In this document: positions 11,256 to 19,947 of the stretch, piece after piece
Numbering within the stretch: the stretch's first letter is position 1
How the letters are laid out: every line of letters starts with the position of its first letter
NCBI GenBank assembly: GCA_024229515.1
Contig: JAAESI010000125.1
Span: forward strand, 1 to 56,155
Length of the DNA stretch: 56,155 nucleotides
Direction of reading: 5' to 3'
Source: Pseudomonadota bacterium
GTDB taxonomy: Bacteria; Myxococcota_A; UBA796; UBA9615
The notes under the pieces: model-generated
Told to the model about the DNA's origin: nothing
The model's input: the letters and a program-made list of their open reading frames with translations, nothing else
The model's database searches: none
Program-made: the position numbers and the translations under genes

Positions 11256-12479
11256 CTACCTCAGTCGCTTCAGCGCCTTGGCGGCCACGCTCCGCTTGCT
11301 GTCCAGATGCAGGACGCGCTCGTAAGCCCGGACTGCATTGCTGGGCATGCCAAGCTCCTCATACGCCTTCGCCAGATCCATCGTGTACTCAACGTTTCGC
11401 GGTTCGAGCTCGACCGCCTTCCGCAACAGCTCCAATCCCACGCGCTGCTGCAGTGTGTGCTCGCTGATGAGCTTACCAAATTCGTTGTAGTACTTCCCCT
11501 TGGTGGGCTTGCAGTCGACCGCCTTTTGCATCGACTCGGCGGCGCGCTTCATGTCCTCGGACAGCAACGCCTGCTGGGCGACGTTGTAGTGCTCCTCTGC
11601 GCGGGTGTTCCGCGAGGTCGCCTGGGCCCGCTTGAACATGATCTTGGCCCGCTTGTTTCGGGGGTCCATCGTCATGGCCATCTGGAAGTGGGTGGCCGCC
11701 TCCGCGAAGGCGCCCTTGTCCATGGCGCCCTCGCCCATGGTCATGTGCTTGCGGCCGCGCGCGATGTTGCTGGCGAGCTGCTTCTGGAAATCCTGGAGGA
11801 ACTTCGCCTTCTGCCCTTTGCGGACCTTCCCGCCGGCGGCGGTGGCCCGCGCCGACATGCCCTTCTTCGCTTCGGTGGCGGCGTTCTTCTTCTTGACCGC
11901 GTCGGGGACGAAGTTGACCGTCGCCGTGGCCTCGGTCGGGCTGGCGGCGTCCTTGCCGTCTTTGCCGAACACGAGCATGTCGTAGTCGCCACGACCCTCG
12001 ATGTCCGAGAGCACCCGGTAGGCCTCGTTCACCTTGTTGAAGATGACCTCGAGCTTCTCTTTGTAGGGCCCCAGGGTCTTTCGATAGAACTTGTCCGGGT
12101 GGTACTCCTTGCTCAGCTTGTAGTACGCTCGCTTGATCGCCTTCTCGTCGGCCGATCGCGGCAGCAGGAGGATCTCGTAGAAGGTCTTGTTCTCGATCCC
12201 GTCCGAGGCCACGTCGATGGCCATCCGCTGATCGCTGCGCAGGTCGATGCCGTCGTCTTCGGGGTTGGCCCGACTGTCGATGTGCTCGGGGATCGCCGCA
12301 GGCACCGCGGGCATCGACGGGTTGCTGAGCACGTCATCGAAGAAGGTGCCGGCAACGCCTACCGCATCGTCATCGAGCTCGAACTCCTCGAAGTCGTCGT
12401 ACTCCTCCACGGGCTCGACATCGCCAGAGGCGGTCGGGTCGACGGGTGACAAGGAGGGACGGAGGCGCGGGTCTGCCAT
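11256..12479 (-). CDS. J-domain protein with C-terminal TPRs
   Basis: 407 residues. An acidic N-terminal region of about 100 residues is followed by a J domain (TFYEILLLPRSADEKAIKRAYYKLSKEYHPDKFY) with the HPD motif needed to stimulate Hsp70 ATPase. It lacks the Gly/Phe region and zinc fingers of classical DnaJ. The C-terminal half has several TPR-like units (AEAATHFQMAMTMDPRNKRA, ELLRKAVELEPRNVEY, AVRAYERVLHLDSKRS). It lies directly upstream of dnaK (15 nt), so it is the likely cognate co-chaperone. Similar J-TPR plus DnaK pairs are common in myxobacteria. Client proteins are unknown. Confidence 0.85.
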   Translation of the reverse strand: MADPRLRPSLSPVDPTASGDVEPVEEYDDFEEFELDDDAVGVAGTFFDDVLSNPSMPAVPAAIPEHIDSRANPEDDGIDLRSDQRMAIDVASDGIENKTFYEILLLPRSADEKAIKRAYYKLSKEYHPDKFYRKTLGPYKEKLEVIFNKVNEAYRVLSDIEGRGDYDMLVFGKDGKDAASPTEATATVNFVPDAVKKKNAATEAKKGMSARATAAGGKVRKGQKAKFLQDFQKQLASNIARGRKHMTMGEGAMDKGAFAEAATHFQMAMTMDPRNKRAKIMFKRAQATSRNTRAEEHYNVAQQALLSEDMKRAAESMQKAVDCKPTKGKYYNEFGKLISEHTLQQRVGLELLRKAVELEPRNVEYTMDLAKAYEELGMPSNAVRAYERVLHLDSKRSVAAKALKRLR

Positions 12480-12502
12480 GAGTATTTGGAGAGCCTACAG
12501 GG

Positions 12503-13900
12503 TCAGAGGATGTATCGCGACAGGTCGCGGTCCCCCAGAATCGGAGCGAGCCGTCGCTCCACCTCATCGCGGTCCACCACGACGGTCGACTCATCCCGCT
12601 CGGGGGCGTCGAAGCTGAGTTCCTCCAGCAGCGCCTCCATCACGGTATGCAGCCTTCGCGCGCCGATGTCCTCGGTCCGGCCGTTGACCTCCGCGGCCAG
12701 CTCCGCCATCCGCAGGATCGCCTCATCGGTGAAGCTCAGGTCGATGCCCTCGGTAGCCATCATCGCCTCGTACTGGCGGACCAGGGCCCCCTGCGGCTCG
12801 GTGAGGATGCGCCGGAGATCGTCCACCGACAGCGACGACAGCTCGACGCGGATCGGGAACCGGCCCTGCAACTCGGGGATCAGGTCCGACGGCGAAGCGA
12901 CGTGGAAGGCGCCCGCGGCGATGAACAGGATGTGGTCGGTCTGCACCACGCCGTGCCGCGTGTGCACCGCGGTCCCCTCCACGATCGGGAGGATGTCGCG
13001 CTGCACGCCTTCGCGGCTGACGTCGGGACCTCCCCGGCGGCCTTCCGCGCCGCCGGCGGCGATCTTGTCGATCTCGTCGACGAAGATGATGCCGTCGTTC
13101 TGGGCCCGCTTGAGGGCCTCGGTCTTGACCTTCTCGTCGTCGACGAGGCCGGCCGCCTCGTCGGCCTCCAGCAGCGGGAGCGCCTCCTTGACGGTGAGCT
13201 TGCGGGCCTTGCTCTGCTTCGGCATCAGCCCCTGAAGCATGTCCTGGAGCCCCTGCCCCATCTGGTCCATCCCGCCGGCTCCGCCGGCTCCGCCGAGGAA
13301 GTGCACGCCCGGGGCGCCCCCCATGCCGCCGGGCTTGGCGGTGACGGTGATGTCGATGACGCGGTCGTCGAGGTGGCCGCCCTCCAGCATCCGCTTCAGC
13401 TTCTCGCGCGTGCGGGCCGTGCGCTCCTTCTCCGCGTCGCTGGCGTCGGCGTCGGGGGTCGGCAAAAGCGCCTCGAGCACCCGCTCCTGGGCCCGCTCCC
13501 GCGCGCTGCCGTGGACCTCGGACTCCATCTCGGTGCGGACCATGTGCATGGACGCTTCGACCAGATCGCGGACCATCGACTCGACGTCCTTGCCGACGTA
13601 GCCGACCTCGGTGAACTTCGTCGCTTCGACCTTCAGGAACGGCGCGCGGGCGAGCTTGGCGAGGCGCCGCGCGATCTCCGTCTTTCCGACGCCCGTGGGG
13701 CCGATGAGGATGATGTTCTTGGGCGTGATCTCGTCGCGGAGATCCTCGTGGACCTGCTTGCGGCGCCAGCGGTTCCGGAGCGCCACCGCGACCGCCTTCT
13801 TGGCCGCGTCCTGGCCGATGATGTGGCTGTCCAGCTGGAGCACGACCTCCCGGGGGGTCAGCTCGGCGCCCTCGGGCGGGGTGGGGCGATCGATCTCCAT
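12503..13900 (-). CDS. hslU: ATP-dependent protease ATPase subunit HslU
   Basis: 465 residues. The AAA+ unfoldase has Walker [10 protein letters not shown], Walker [11 protein letters not shown], the pore loop GYVGKDVES and the terminal ...LSRYIL peptide that docks into HslV. The intermediate I-domain contains an unusual Gly/Met-rich run ([21 protein letters not shown]). It starts with the ATG at 13898-13900, overlapping the hslV stop by one base (TGATG), the typical coupled arrangement. Together with HslV it forms the cytoplasmic HslVU protease. Confidence 0.96.
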   Translation of the reverse strand: MEIDRPTPPEGAELTPREVVLQLDSHIIGQDAAKKAVAVALRNRWRRKQVHEDLRDEITPKNIILIGPTGVGKTEIARRLAKLARAPFLKVEATKFTEVGYVGKDVESMVRDLVEASMHMVRTEMESEVHGSARERAQERVLEALLPTPDADASDAEKERTARTREKLKRMLEGGHLDDRVIDITVTAKPGGMGGAPGVHFLGGAGGAGGMDQMGQGLQDMLQGLMPKQSKARKLTVKEALPLLEADEAAGLVDDEKVKTEALKRAQNDGIIFVDEIDKIAAGGAEGRRGGPDVSREGVQRDILPIVEGTAVHTRHGVVQTDHILFIAAGAFHVASPSDLIPELQGRFPIRVELSSLSVDDLRRILTEPQGALVRQYEAMMATEGIDLSFTDEAILRMAELAAEVNGRTEDIGARRLHTVMEALLEELSFDAPERDESTVVVDRDEVERRLAPILGDRDLSRYIL

Positions 13901-14445
13901 CAGTCAGCCTCCTCCGCGCCCGTGCTCCCCAGATCCAGGAAGGTGATCTCGCGGTTGCTGTAGATGCAGATGTCCGCCGCGATGTGCATCGATCGCAGGG
14001 CGATCTGGCGGGCCGACAGGTTGGTGTTCTCCACCAGGGCGCGGGCCGCCGACAGGGCGTAGGGGCCGCCGGATCCGACCGCCGCGGCGTCGCCGTCGGG
14101 CTCCATGACGTCGCCGTTGCCGGTGATGATGAGCGTGCGCTCGGAGTCTGCGACCAGCAGCAGCGCCTCCAGGTTCCGCAGGTACTTGTCCGTGCGCCAC
14201 TCCTTGGCCAACTCGACGGCGGCGCGGGCGAGGTTGCCGGGGAACTTGTTGAGCTTGCCCTCGAACTTCTCGAACAGGGTGAGGGCGTCGGCGGTGGAGC
14301 CGGCGAACCCGGCCAGGACCTTGCCGTCGGCGAGGTCGCGGACCTTGCGGGCGGAACCCTTGAGCACGGTGTTGCCGAGGGTCACCTGGCCGTCGGCGGC
14401 GAGGACGACCCCATCGGGGCGGCGGACGGAGAGAACGGTGGTCAC
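13900..14445 (-). CDS. hslV: ATP-dependent protease subunit HslV
   Basis: 181 residues. It starts at a GTG (14443-14445), giving MTTVLSVRR. After Met removal the N-terminal Thr is the catalytic nucleophile, as in proteasome beta subunits. Conserved [18 protein letters not shown] (here [14 protein letters not shown]), [28 protein letters not shown] and [14 protein letters not shown] segments are present. The start abuts the xerC stop (TAA|GTG). xerC-hslV-hslU order is common in bacteria. Confidence 0.96.
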   Translation of the reverse strand: MTTVLSVRRPDGVVLAADGQVTLGNTVLKGSARKVRDLADGKVLAGFAGSTADALTLFEKFEGKLNKFPGNLARAAVELAKEWRTDKYLRNLEALLLVADSERTLIITGNGDVMEPDGDAAAVGSGGPYALSAARALVENTNLSARQIALRSMHIAADICIYSNREITFLDLGSTGAEEAD

Positions 14446-15390
14446 TTACTTCTTACCTCGCGGGTGGGCGTTGCGGTGCACGGCGAGGAGTCCCTCGACC
14501 GACAGGTGGGTGTACTGCTGGGTGGTGCTGAGGCTGGCGTGGCCGAGCATCTCCTGGATGCTGCGGAGATCCGCGCCGCCGTCGAGCAGGTGGGTGGCGA
14601 AGCTGTGCCGGAGCGCGTGCGGGTGCGCGTCGGTGGAGACCCCGGCGGCGAGGGCGCGCTGCTTGATCATGCGGCGGATGGAGCGGTCGCTGATCCGGCG
14701 GTCCCGGGTGTTGAGGAAGAGGGCGTCGCCCGAGTCGGGGCTGCTCATCAGCGGGCGGGCCTCACCCCAGGCGCGCAAGGCGTCGACGCAGGGTTCCCCC
14801 AACGGGACGATCCGCTCCTTTCGACCCTTGCCCATGACCCGCACTTCCCCTCTCTTGAGGTCGATCCCGGCGGTGTCAAGGCCGACCAGCTCCCCCACGC
14901 GGAGCCCAGAACCGTAGAGCAGCTCGACGATGGCGCGGTCGCGAACCGCCAGGAGGGTGGCGCGGAGGCGCTGCTTGTCGGAGGGGGGCTCGCCCCCGGC
15001 GCGCTTCTTCGGCGGCCGCTCGGCCTCCATCAGGGCCTTTGCGTCCGGGCCGGTGAGCGCGTGGGGCAGGCGGCGGCCGCGGCGGGGCATGTTGACGGAG
15101 CGAGCGGCGTTGATGTCGTCCCCCCGGCGCTCCGCGGCCCAATCCAGGAACGTTCGAATGGCGCTCAGCTTGCGTGCGCGGGTGGCCGGCGCGGCGGTGG
15201 CGTGGCGCAGGGCGAGGAAGGCGCGGAGGTCGCGGACCCCGACGTCGTCGGCGCTGGGATCGGGGGTGTCCATCCGCTCCACGAGGAAGGCGCGCAGCTG
15301 CTCCAGATCGCGCCGGTAGGCCTTGATCGTGTGGGGCGACAGGCCGCGCTCGGCGCGGAGGTGATCGCAGAAGTCGGCGGTTCGCTGCAT
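14446..15390 (-). CDS. xerC: Tyrosine recombinase XerC
   Basis: 314 residues from the ATG at 15388-15390 (MQRTADFCDHLRAERGLSPHT). The much longer open frame upstream is a shadow of trmFO. It has an N-terminal SAM-like core-binding domain and a C-terminal catalytic domain with GSGLRVGELVGLD (Arg), GKGRKERIVPLG (Lys), HPHALRHSFATHLL (His-x-x-Arg) and GHASLSTTQQYTHL (His, Tyr nucleophile). It resolves chromosome dimers at dif together with XerD. It lies between trmFO and hslV, as in many deltaproteobacteria and Firmicutes, which supports XerC over an integrase. Confidence 0.92.
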   Translation of the reverse strand: MQRTADFCDHLRAERGLSPHTIKAYRRDLEQLRAFLVERMDTPDPSADDVGVRDLRAFLALRHATAAPATRARKLSAIRTFLDWAAERRGDDINAARSVNMPRRGRRLPHALTGPDAKALMEAERPPKKRAGGEPPSDKQRLRATLLAVRDRAIVELLYGSGLRVGELVGLDTAGIDLKRGEVRVMGKGRKERIVPLGEPCVDALRAWGEARPLMSSPDSGDALFLNTRDRRISDRSIRRMIKQRALAAGVSTDAHPHALRHSFATHLLDGGADLRSIQEMLGHASLSTTQQYTHLSVEGLLAVHRNAHPRGKK

Positions 15391-15395
15391 CCGCC

Positions 15396-16754
15396 TCAGG
15401 CCGTGACCGAGAGGGCTTCCGACGCCATCCCCGAGGCGGAGGCCCAGGCTTCGAACGAGGCCACGCAGGCCTTGCCGCGTTCGATCCGGCGCTCCTTCTT
15501 CTGCTTCTTCTTCACCCGCATGGAGTCCGGCGGGAGCAGCCCGAAGTTGACGTTCATGGGCTGGAACTTCTTGGCCGTGCTGGTGGCGAGGTAGTCCAGG
15601 AGGGCTCCGAACATGGTGTCCGTCGGCGGGGGAGCCAGCTCCCTGGACTGCCGCTCGGCGACGATGTTCAGCGCGGCCCACAGCCCCATGGCGCTGCTCT
15701 CGGTGTAGCCCTCGCAGCCGACGATCTGGCCGGCGAAGGAGATGCGGGGATCGGCTTTGACCCGGAGGGCACGGTCGAGGATCGCGGGGGCGTTCAAGAA
15801 CGTGTTGCGGTGCACGGAGCCGAGCCGGAGGAACTCGGCCTCCTGAAGGCCCGGGATCATGCGGAAGATGCGGGTCTGCTCGCCGTACTTGAGCTTGGTC
15901 TGGAAGCCGACCATGTTCATCGCCGCGCCGGTGCGGGTCTCCCGCCGAAGCTGGACGACGGCCCACGGGCGGCGCCGGGTGCGGGGATCGAACAGGCCGA
16001 CCGGCTTCATGGGACCGAAGCGCAGGGACTCCCGGCCGGTGGCCGCGATCGCCTCCACGGGCTGGCACCCGCCGAAGAAGATCTCCTTCTCGAAGTCCTT
16101 GGACGGGGTGCACTCGCCGGCGATCAGCGCGTCCAGGAACGCCTCGTACTCCTCCTTGTTCATGGGGAGGTTGAGGTAGTCGCCGTCGCCGTCGTCGCCC
16201 TCGTACCGGTTGGCCCAAAACGAGACTGTCTCATCGACGGACTCGACGTTCACGATGGGGGCGATGGCGTCGTAGAAGTAGAGGTCGTCGCCGCCGGTGA
16301 GGCCGGCGATCGCCTCGGACAGCGCGGGGGAGGTCAGGGGCCCGGTGGCGACGATGACCCGGCCGGGGGGCAATTCCGTCACCTCCTCCCGGCGGATCTG
16401 TACGGTCGGGAGCTCTTCGAGGGCGGTCGAGACCGCTGCCGCGAACTGGTCCCGGTCCACCGCGAGCGCGCCTCCCGCGGGCACGTAGGCGGCGTGGCCG
16501 GAGGCGACGATCAGGGAGCTGAGCGCCTGCAGCTCCTGCTTGAAGATCCCCGGGGCGGTGTGGGGGAGGCGGTTGCCGAGGGTGTTGGAGCAGACCAACT
16601 CTGCGAGGCGGTCGGTCTCGTGCGCGGGGGTGGTCCGGACGGGCCGCATCTCGTGGAGCACGACCTCGATGCCCCGGGAGCCGAGCTGCCAGGCCGCCTC
16701 GGACCCAGCCAACCCGCCGCCGATCACATGGACCGGCCCCTCAGTGGAAGGCAA
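15396..16754 (-). CDS. trmFO: Methylenetetrahydrofolate-tRNA-(uracil-5-)-methyltransferase TrmFO
   Basis: 452 residues. The N-terminal FAD-binding Rossmann motif is VIGGGLAGSEAA (residues 10-21), followed by ...LVCSNTLGN and FFGGCQPVEAIA, which contain the conserved cysteines. The enzyme makes ribothymidine at position 54 of tRNA using methylene-THF and FADH2. A Lys-rich run (RVKKKQKKERRIERGK) near the C-terminus matches the usual KKKKKxxR tail of the family. It overlaps the smg stop by 14 nt and ends 5 nt before xerC. Confidence 0.95.
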   Translation of the reverse strand: MPSTEGPVHVIGGGLAGSEAAWQLGSRGIEVVLHEMRPVRTTPAHETDRLAELVCSNTLGNRLPHTAPGIFKQELQALSSLIVASGHAAYVPAGGALAVDRDQFAAAVSTALEELPTVQIRREEVTELPPGRVIVATGPLTSPALSEAIAGLTGGDDLYFYDAIAPIVNVESVDETVSFWANRYEGDDGDGDYLNLPMNKEEYEAFLDALIAGECTPSKDFEKEIFFGGCQPVEAIAATGRESLRFGPMKPVGLFDPRTRRRPWAVVQLRRETRTGAAMNMVGFQTKLKYGEQTRIFRMIPGLQEAEFLRLGSVHRNTFLNAPAILDRALRVKADPRISFAGQIVGCEGYTESSAMGLWAALNIVAERQSRELAPPPTDTMFGALLDYLATSTAKKFQPMNVNFGLLPPDSMRVKKKQKKERRIERGKACVASFEAWASASGMASEALSVTA

Positions 16755-17193
16755 CGCGCCACTCCTCCTGGAGGAAGCGCACGGTGTCCGGGGACAGCTC
16801 GTGCTGGCGGTCGAACAGGACCGTGGCGACGTGGCGACGCAGGTCGTTCAGCTCGACGTTGCGGGGGGGCACGCCGCGGGCGCGCTCGTGGGCGAAGTCG
16901 TCCATGAGGAGGTCGAGGACCTCGTCTTCCATCAGGTCGTCGAGGTAGCCGAGGTCGCGGAGGATGTTCAGGAACCGGGTCGCGTCGTCCGACAGCTGCA
17001 GCACCTCGATCGGGCGGGGGGCGCCGGGGTCGTCGGTGGGGGCGTCGGGACGCGCCAGAGCCGCGTCGATGTCGGCCGCGTCGAAGCCCGCGTCCGCGAG
17101 GAACGCGACCAGCTCGTCGCGCCCCTGGGGGGCGGTTCCGGCGAGGAACTGGCGCCCGAGAAAGGCAAAGATGGCAGCGATTCGGTCCGTCAT
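16741..17193 (-). CDS. smg: Smg/DUF494 family protein
   Basis: 150 residues, cytoplasmic, with no signal or membrane segment. The IEVLQLSDDATRFLNILRDLGYLDDLMEDEVLDLLM region and the C-terminal ...LNDLRRHVATVLFDRQHEL match the Smg/DUF494 family, which often lies between dprA and topA. Here dprA is adjacent but divergent and trmFO takes the place of topA. Molecular function is not known. Family call is from pattern and gene order. Confidence 0.75.
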   Translation of the reverse strand: MTDRIAAIFAFLGRQFLAGTAPQGRDELVAFLADAGFDAADIDAALARPDAPTDDPGAPRPIEVLQLSDDATRFLNILRDLGYLDDLMEDEVLDLLMDDFAHERARGVPPRNVELNDLRRHVATVLFDRQHELSPDTVRFLQEEWRVAFH

Positions 17194-17304
17194 GGCGCGG
17201 CAAGGATAGGGATCAGAATCCGTTTGCCAAGAGGGTTGCTGCTGGTCGTCTGTTCAGGTACGACTCGCGTCCCGCCGTTCCCACCGGCCGGGAGCATTCG
17301 CGTC
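17194..17304. other. divergent intergenic region smg/dprA
   Basis: This 111-bp gap between the diverging smg and dprA starts must hold both promoters. No convincing -35/-10 pair could be picked. GGAG at 17291-17294 is the ribosome site that supports the dprA start. Confidence 0.3.
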
Positions 17305-18315
17305 ATGAAGGTATCGAGAGCGGCGGCCGCAGCGCAGGCAGTCGAAGGGCGTCGCCGTGGCCGCAACGCGTTGGGGGCCGAGTGGAGGGCCGCGGGCGGC
17401 CTGGACCGCTGGCTGGATCGGCAAGACCGGGAACTGTTCGCGGGCATCGGCTACGGCCCGGACGTGCGGGCCGTGGGGTTCGACGATCACGAGTTCGGCG
17501 ATCGCCTGCGGGCGGTCGAACCCGCGTGCGCGGCGCTGTTCGTGCGCGGCGTGGCCGAAGCGCTGCCGCCTCCGGATCGGTGCGTGGCGATCATCGGTGC
17601 CCGGCGGTGCACGGACGAGGGGCGGTGGATGGCGCGCGACCTGGCCCGCGCCGCCGTGGAGGCGGGTGCGGTGGTGGTCTCCGGCCTGGCCTTGGGGATC
17701 GATGCAGCCGCGCACACCGGAGCGATGGACGCGGGCGGGCGCACACTGGCAGTGCTCGCCTCCCCGGTGGACCGCCCCAGCCCCCAGAGGAACCGCCGGA
17801 TCGCAGACCGCATCGTCAGCGGAGGCGGCTGGCTGGTGTCGGAGCGGCCGCCGGGGGCGTCGGTGCGGGGGTACGACTTCCCGGTGCGCAACCGGATCGT
17901 GGCGGCGGTGTCAGGCCTGATCGTGGTGGTCGAGGCGGGCTTCAAGAGTGGGACCCTGTCGACGGTCGAACACGCATTGCGGATGGACATCCCCACCGGC
18001 GCGGTCCCCGGCTGGCCGACGCGGCCGATGTCCAAGGGCCCCAACGCGCTGATCGCGGCCGGAGCGTCGCTCATCGCCTCGGGTGACGACCTCCTCGCCG
18101 CGATGTTCGAGTCACGACCGCCGCCGCCGGCGATCGATCTGGACGCGGACGAGCAGGCGGTGCTCGAGGGGACGCGCTTGGGGGTGGCCCCGATCGAGCG
18201 ATGGATCGCCAACTCCGGGCTCCCCGCGGACCGGGGGCACGTGGCGTTGGTGAGGCTCGCGGGCAAGGGGGTGCTGCGGAGGTTGGCCGCGGGGCGGATG
18301 GGGAGGGTGTTTTGA
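17305..18315 (+). CDS. dprA: DNA processing protein DprA (Smf)
   Basis: 336 residues from the ATG at 17305-17307, preceded by GGAG 10 nt upstream. The open frame extends further upstream, but that part is the shadow of smg/trmFO. The Rossmann-fold DprA core is visible: IIGARRCTDEGRWMA, VVSGLALGIDAAAHTGAM, FPVRNRIVAAVSGLIVVVEA and SGTLSTVEHAL, followed by a small C-terminal winged helix. DprA loads RecA on incoming single-stranded DNA during transformation. This supports at least ancestral competence; other competence genes are not in view. Confidence 0.93.
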   Translation: MKVSRAAAAAQAVEGRRRGRNALGAEWRAAGGLDRWLDRQDRELFAGIGYGPDVRAVGFDDHEFGDRLRAVEPACAALFVRGVAEALPPPDRCVAIIGARRCTDEGRWMARDLARAAVEAGAVVVSGLALGIDAAAHTGAMDAGGRTLAVLASPVDRPSPQRNRRIADRIVSGGGWLVSERPPGASVRGYDFPVRNRIVAAVSGLIVVVEAGFKSGTLSTVEHALRMDIPTGAVPGWPTRPMSKGPNALIAAGASLIASGDDLLAAMFESRPPPPAIDLDADEQAVLEGTRLGVAPIERWIANSGLPADRGHVALVRLAGKGVLRRLAAGRMGRVF

Positions 18316-18365
18316 GAAAGGACTCCGAGGAATCAGAACTCGCGCAGAGATCCGGATCCAGAACC

Positions 18366-19496
18366 TCAGTCGATACGACTGGTAATCCGATCACCGATAT
18401 TCACCGACACCGCCTGATCGGTCATCACCGCCGTCGACACATGGTCGTCGGCCGAGAACACGATCAACCGTCCCACCACCTGGTCCGGCAGCGACTGGTC
18501 GATCTGCCGGGCCTTGGTGGCGAGGCCGTCGCCGCGACGGACGACCCAGAAGGTCGTGCCGCTCTTGACGCCGTCGTTGCGGCCCCGGTCGATGAACACG
18601 ACCTGGTTGCGCTGGACGAGCATGTTCTCCTCATGCGCCTTGTCGATGACGAACCCGTCGACGACCTGCGTCATATCGGAGGTGCGCACGCGGCCCGAGA
18701 CCGGCACGCGATCCGTGATCAGCTCGCCGCGCTCCAGTTCGGAGTACGACTGCACAATCCGGCCGGTGACCCACTTGTCCCCCACATCGCTGACGAGAAC
18801 CTCCGCGCTGACCGCGTAGACGTGGCCCAGGCGCGCACTGCGAACCTCCGGGTGACGGACTTCCGTCACGTGGTGGTACAGCGAGTAGACGCGACCGCAG
18901 TCCACGTCCGAAGTGTTGCGGAACCGCATGTAGACGATGTCGCCACGGGCCAGCATGTGCTTGCCCGGCACCGCCTGCTCGATGACCCCGAGGGGCTCCA
19001 CCGGGCTGCGCGAGATGAACGTCGGCGCGGACACCGTCATGTCGCTGTTGCTGGAGCCGCTGAAGGGCACGTGCAGCGAACAGTCCGTCGAGGTGGTGAA
19101 GATCTCGCTCCGCGGAACGAACGTCTCGTAGCTGTCGTCGAACTGGGTCGCCCCCGTCGAGTCCACGATCAGGCTTGGCGGACGCAGGTCCGTACCCGCC
19201 TGCAGACGCAGGAGCTGGTCCGGGTAGATGTAGTGAGGGTTGGTGATCTCTTCGTTGTTGATCGACCACAAGCCCGGCCAGGTCTCCGGATCACCGAAGA
19301 AGACCTCGCAGATCTCCCATAGCGTGTCGCCCGGGACCACCCGGTAGACGTCCGTCTCCTTCTGCGGCGTGATCAGCCCCAGTTCCTCCATCGCGGAGGT
19401 GACGTTGTCGTCGTAAGTCTGAGCCATGGCAACCGGCGCGCTGAGCGCGATAGCGGCTGCGGCGAGGAAGCCTGCGCCTGTCTTCATCATCTTCAA
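18366..19496 (-). CDS. Periplasmic LysM-domain protein
   Basis: 376 residues with a cleavable signal peptide (AAAAIALSAPVAMAQ). A LysM domain at about residues 48-95 (YRVVPGDTLWEICEVFFGDPETWPGLWSIN, split as seen) should bind peptidoglycan. The remaining 280 residues contain two beta-rich segments (LARGDIVYMRF..., VQRNQVVFIDRGRNDGVKSG) like the LysM-associated domains of myxobacterial and Bdellovibrio proteins. The second resembles an SH3-like repeat. Preceded by a good sigma-70 promoter and separated by 79 bp from the PilZ gene upstream. Likely a cell-wall-associated structural protein; no enzymatic motif. Confidence 0.8.
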   Translation of the reverse strand: MKMMKTGAGFLAAAAIALSAPVAMAQTYDDNVTSAMEELGLITPQKETDVYRVVPGDTLWEICEVFFGDPETWPGLWSINNEEITNPHYIYPDQLLRLQAGTDLRPPSLIVDSTGATQFDDSYETFVPRSEIFTTSTDCSLHVPFSGSSNSDMTVSAPTFISRSPVEPLGVIEQAVPGKHMLARGDIVYMRFRNTSDVDCGRVYSLYHHVTEVRHPEVRSARLGHVYAVSAEVLVSDVGDKWVTGRIVQSYSELERGELITDRVPVSGRVRTSDMTQVVDGFVIDKAHEENMLVQRNQVVFIDRGRNDGVKSGTTFWVVRRGDGLATKARQIDQSLPDQVVGRLIVFSADDHVSTAVMTDQAVSVNIGDRITSRID

Positions 19497-19526
19497 TTAG
19501 CTCCGCGTAGACAGTAACCCGCGCCT

Positions 19527-19556
19527 ATTGTCGGAAAAGCCCAACGATCCTGTCAA
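19527..19556 (-). promoter_or_regulatory. sigma-70-type promoter of the LysM gene
   Basis: On the minus strand TTGACA (19551-19556), an 18-nt spacer and GACAAT (19527-19532) lie upstream of the LysM start codon. The predicted leader is about 25 nt. The -35 is a perfect consensus; the -10 matches four of six. Confidence 0.55.
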
Positions 19557-19575
19557 GAAACGCGGTGCAGAGACG

Positions 19576-19935
19576 TCAATCGAGATCGAAGAAGAGCGTG
19601 TCCTTGATCCGGTCGTCGACGAACCCCTGGAGCTCGTCGTAGGCCTCGCCCTCTAGCGTTTCGAACTGCACGCCCATGCCCGCGGGGAGCCCGCCCGGGG
19701 TGCCCGGAGGGCGGATCCATCGGACCACTACTTCGTGCTCGCGAACCGGTCCGCCCATCAGCGAAAGCTTCATCTTCATGCGCGTGCCGAGCTCGAACGG
19801 AGCTTCAGTGGCCACGAACAGCCCGCCGCGAGAGACGTTCTCCGTGAAGCCCGTGAAGAAGGTGTGTTCGTTGAACAGATCCACCTCGACGGCGAGGGGG
19901 ATCCGTACATACTCGCGGTGTTCTTCAGTGCTCAT
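19576..19935 (-). CDS. PilZ-domain protein
   Basis: 119 residues, a stand-alone PilZ domain of the type common in Myxococcus. It starts EHREYVRIPLAVEVDL, where the Arg-containing loop corresponds to RxxxR, and contains TENVSRGGLFVATE, matching the DxSxxG-type motif with Asn in place of Asp. It ends ...GMGVQFETL. Full PilZ motifs bind c-di-GMP; here the first motif is incomplete (REYVR), so binding is uncertain. It is 12 nt downstream of the OmpA-type gene and may be co-transcribed with it. Confidence 0.85.
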   Translation of the reverse strand: MSTEEHREYVRIPLAVEVDLFNEHTFFTGFTENVSRGGLFVATEAPFELGTRMKMKLSLMGGPVREHEVVVRWIRPPGTPGGLPAGMGVQFETLEGEAYDELQGFVDDRIKDTLFFDLD

Positions 19936-19947
19936 ACGGCCGAACCT

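Noticed and set aside
9297..12449. 1050-codon plus-strand ORF
   Set aside because: Antisense of dnaK and the J-TPR gene. Its protein is made of His/Asp/Arg/Leu runs typical of reversed GC-rich codons.
14446..16218. 590-codon form of xerC
   Set aside because: The N-terminal 276 codons are an out-of-frame shadow of trmFO; the true start at 15390 matches the family.
18316..18365. Terminator between dprA and the LysM gene
   Set aside because: Only a short GATCCGGATC palindrome and no T-tract on either side.
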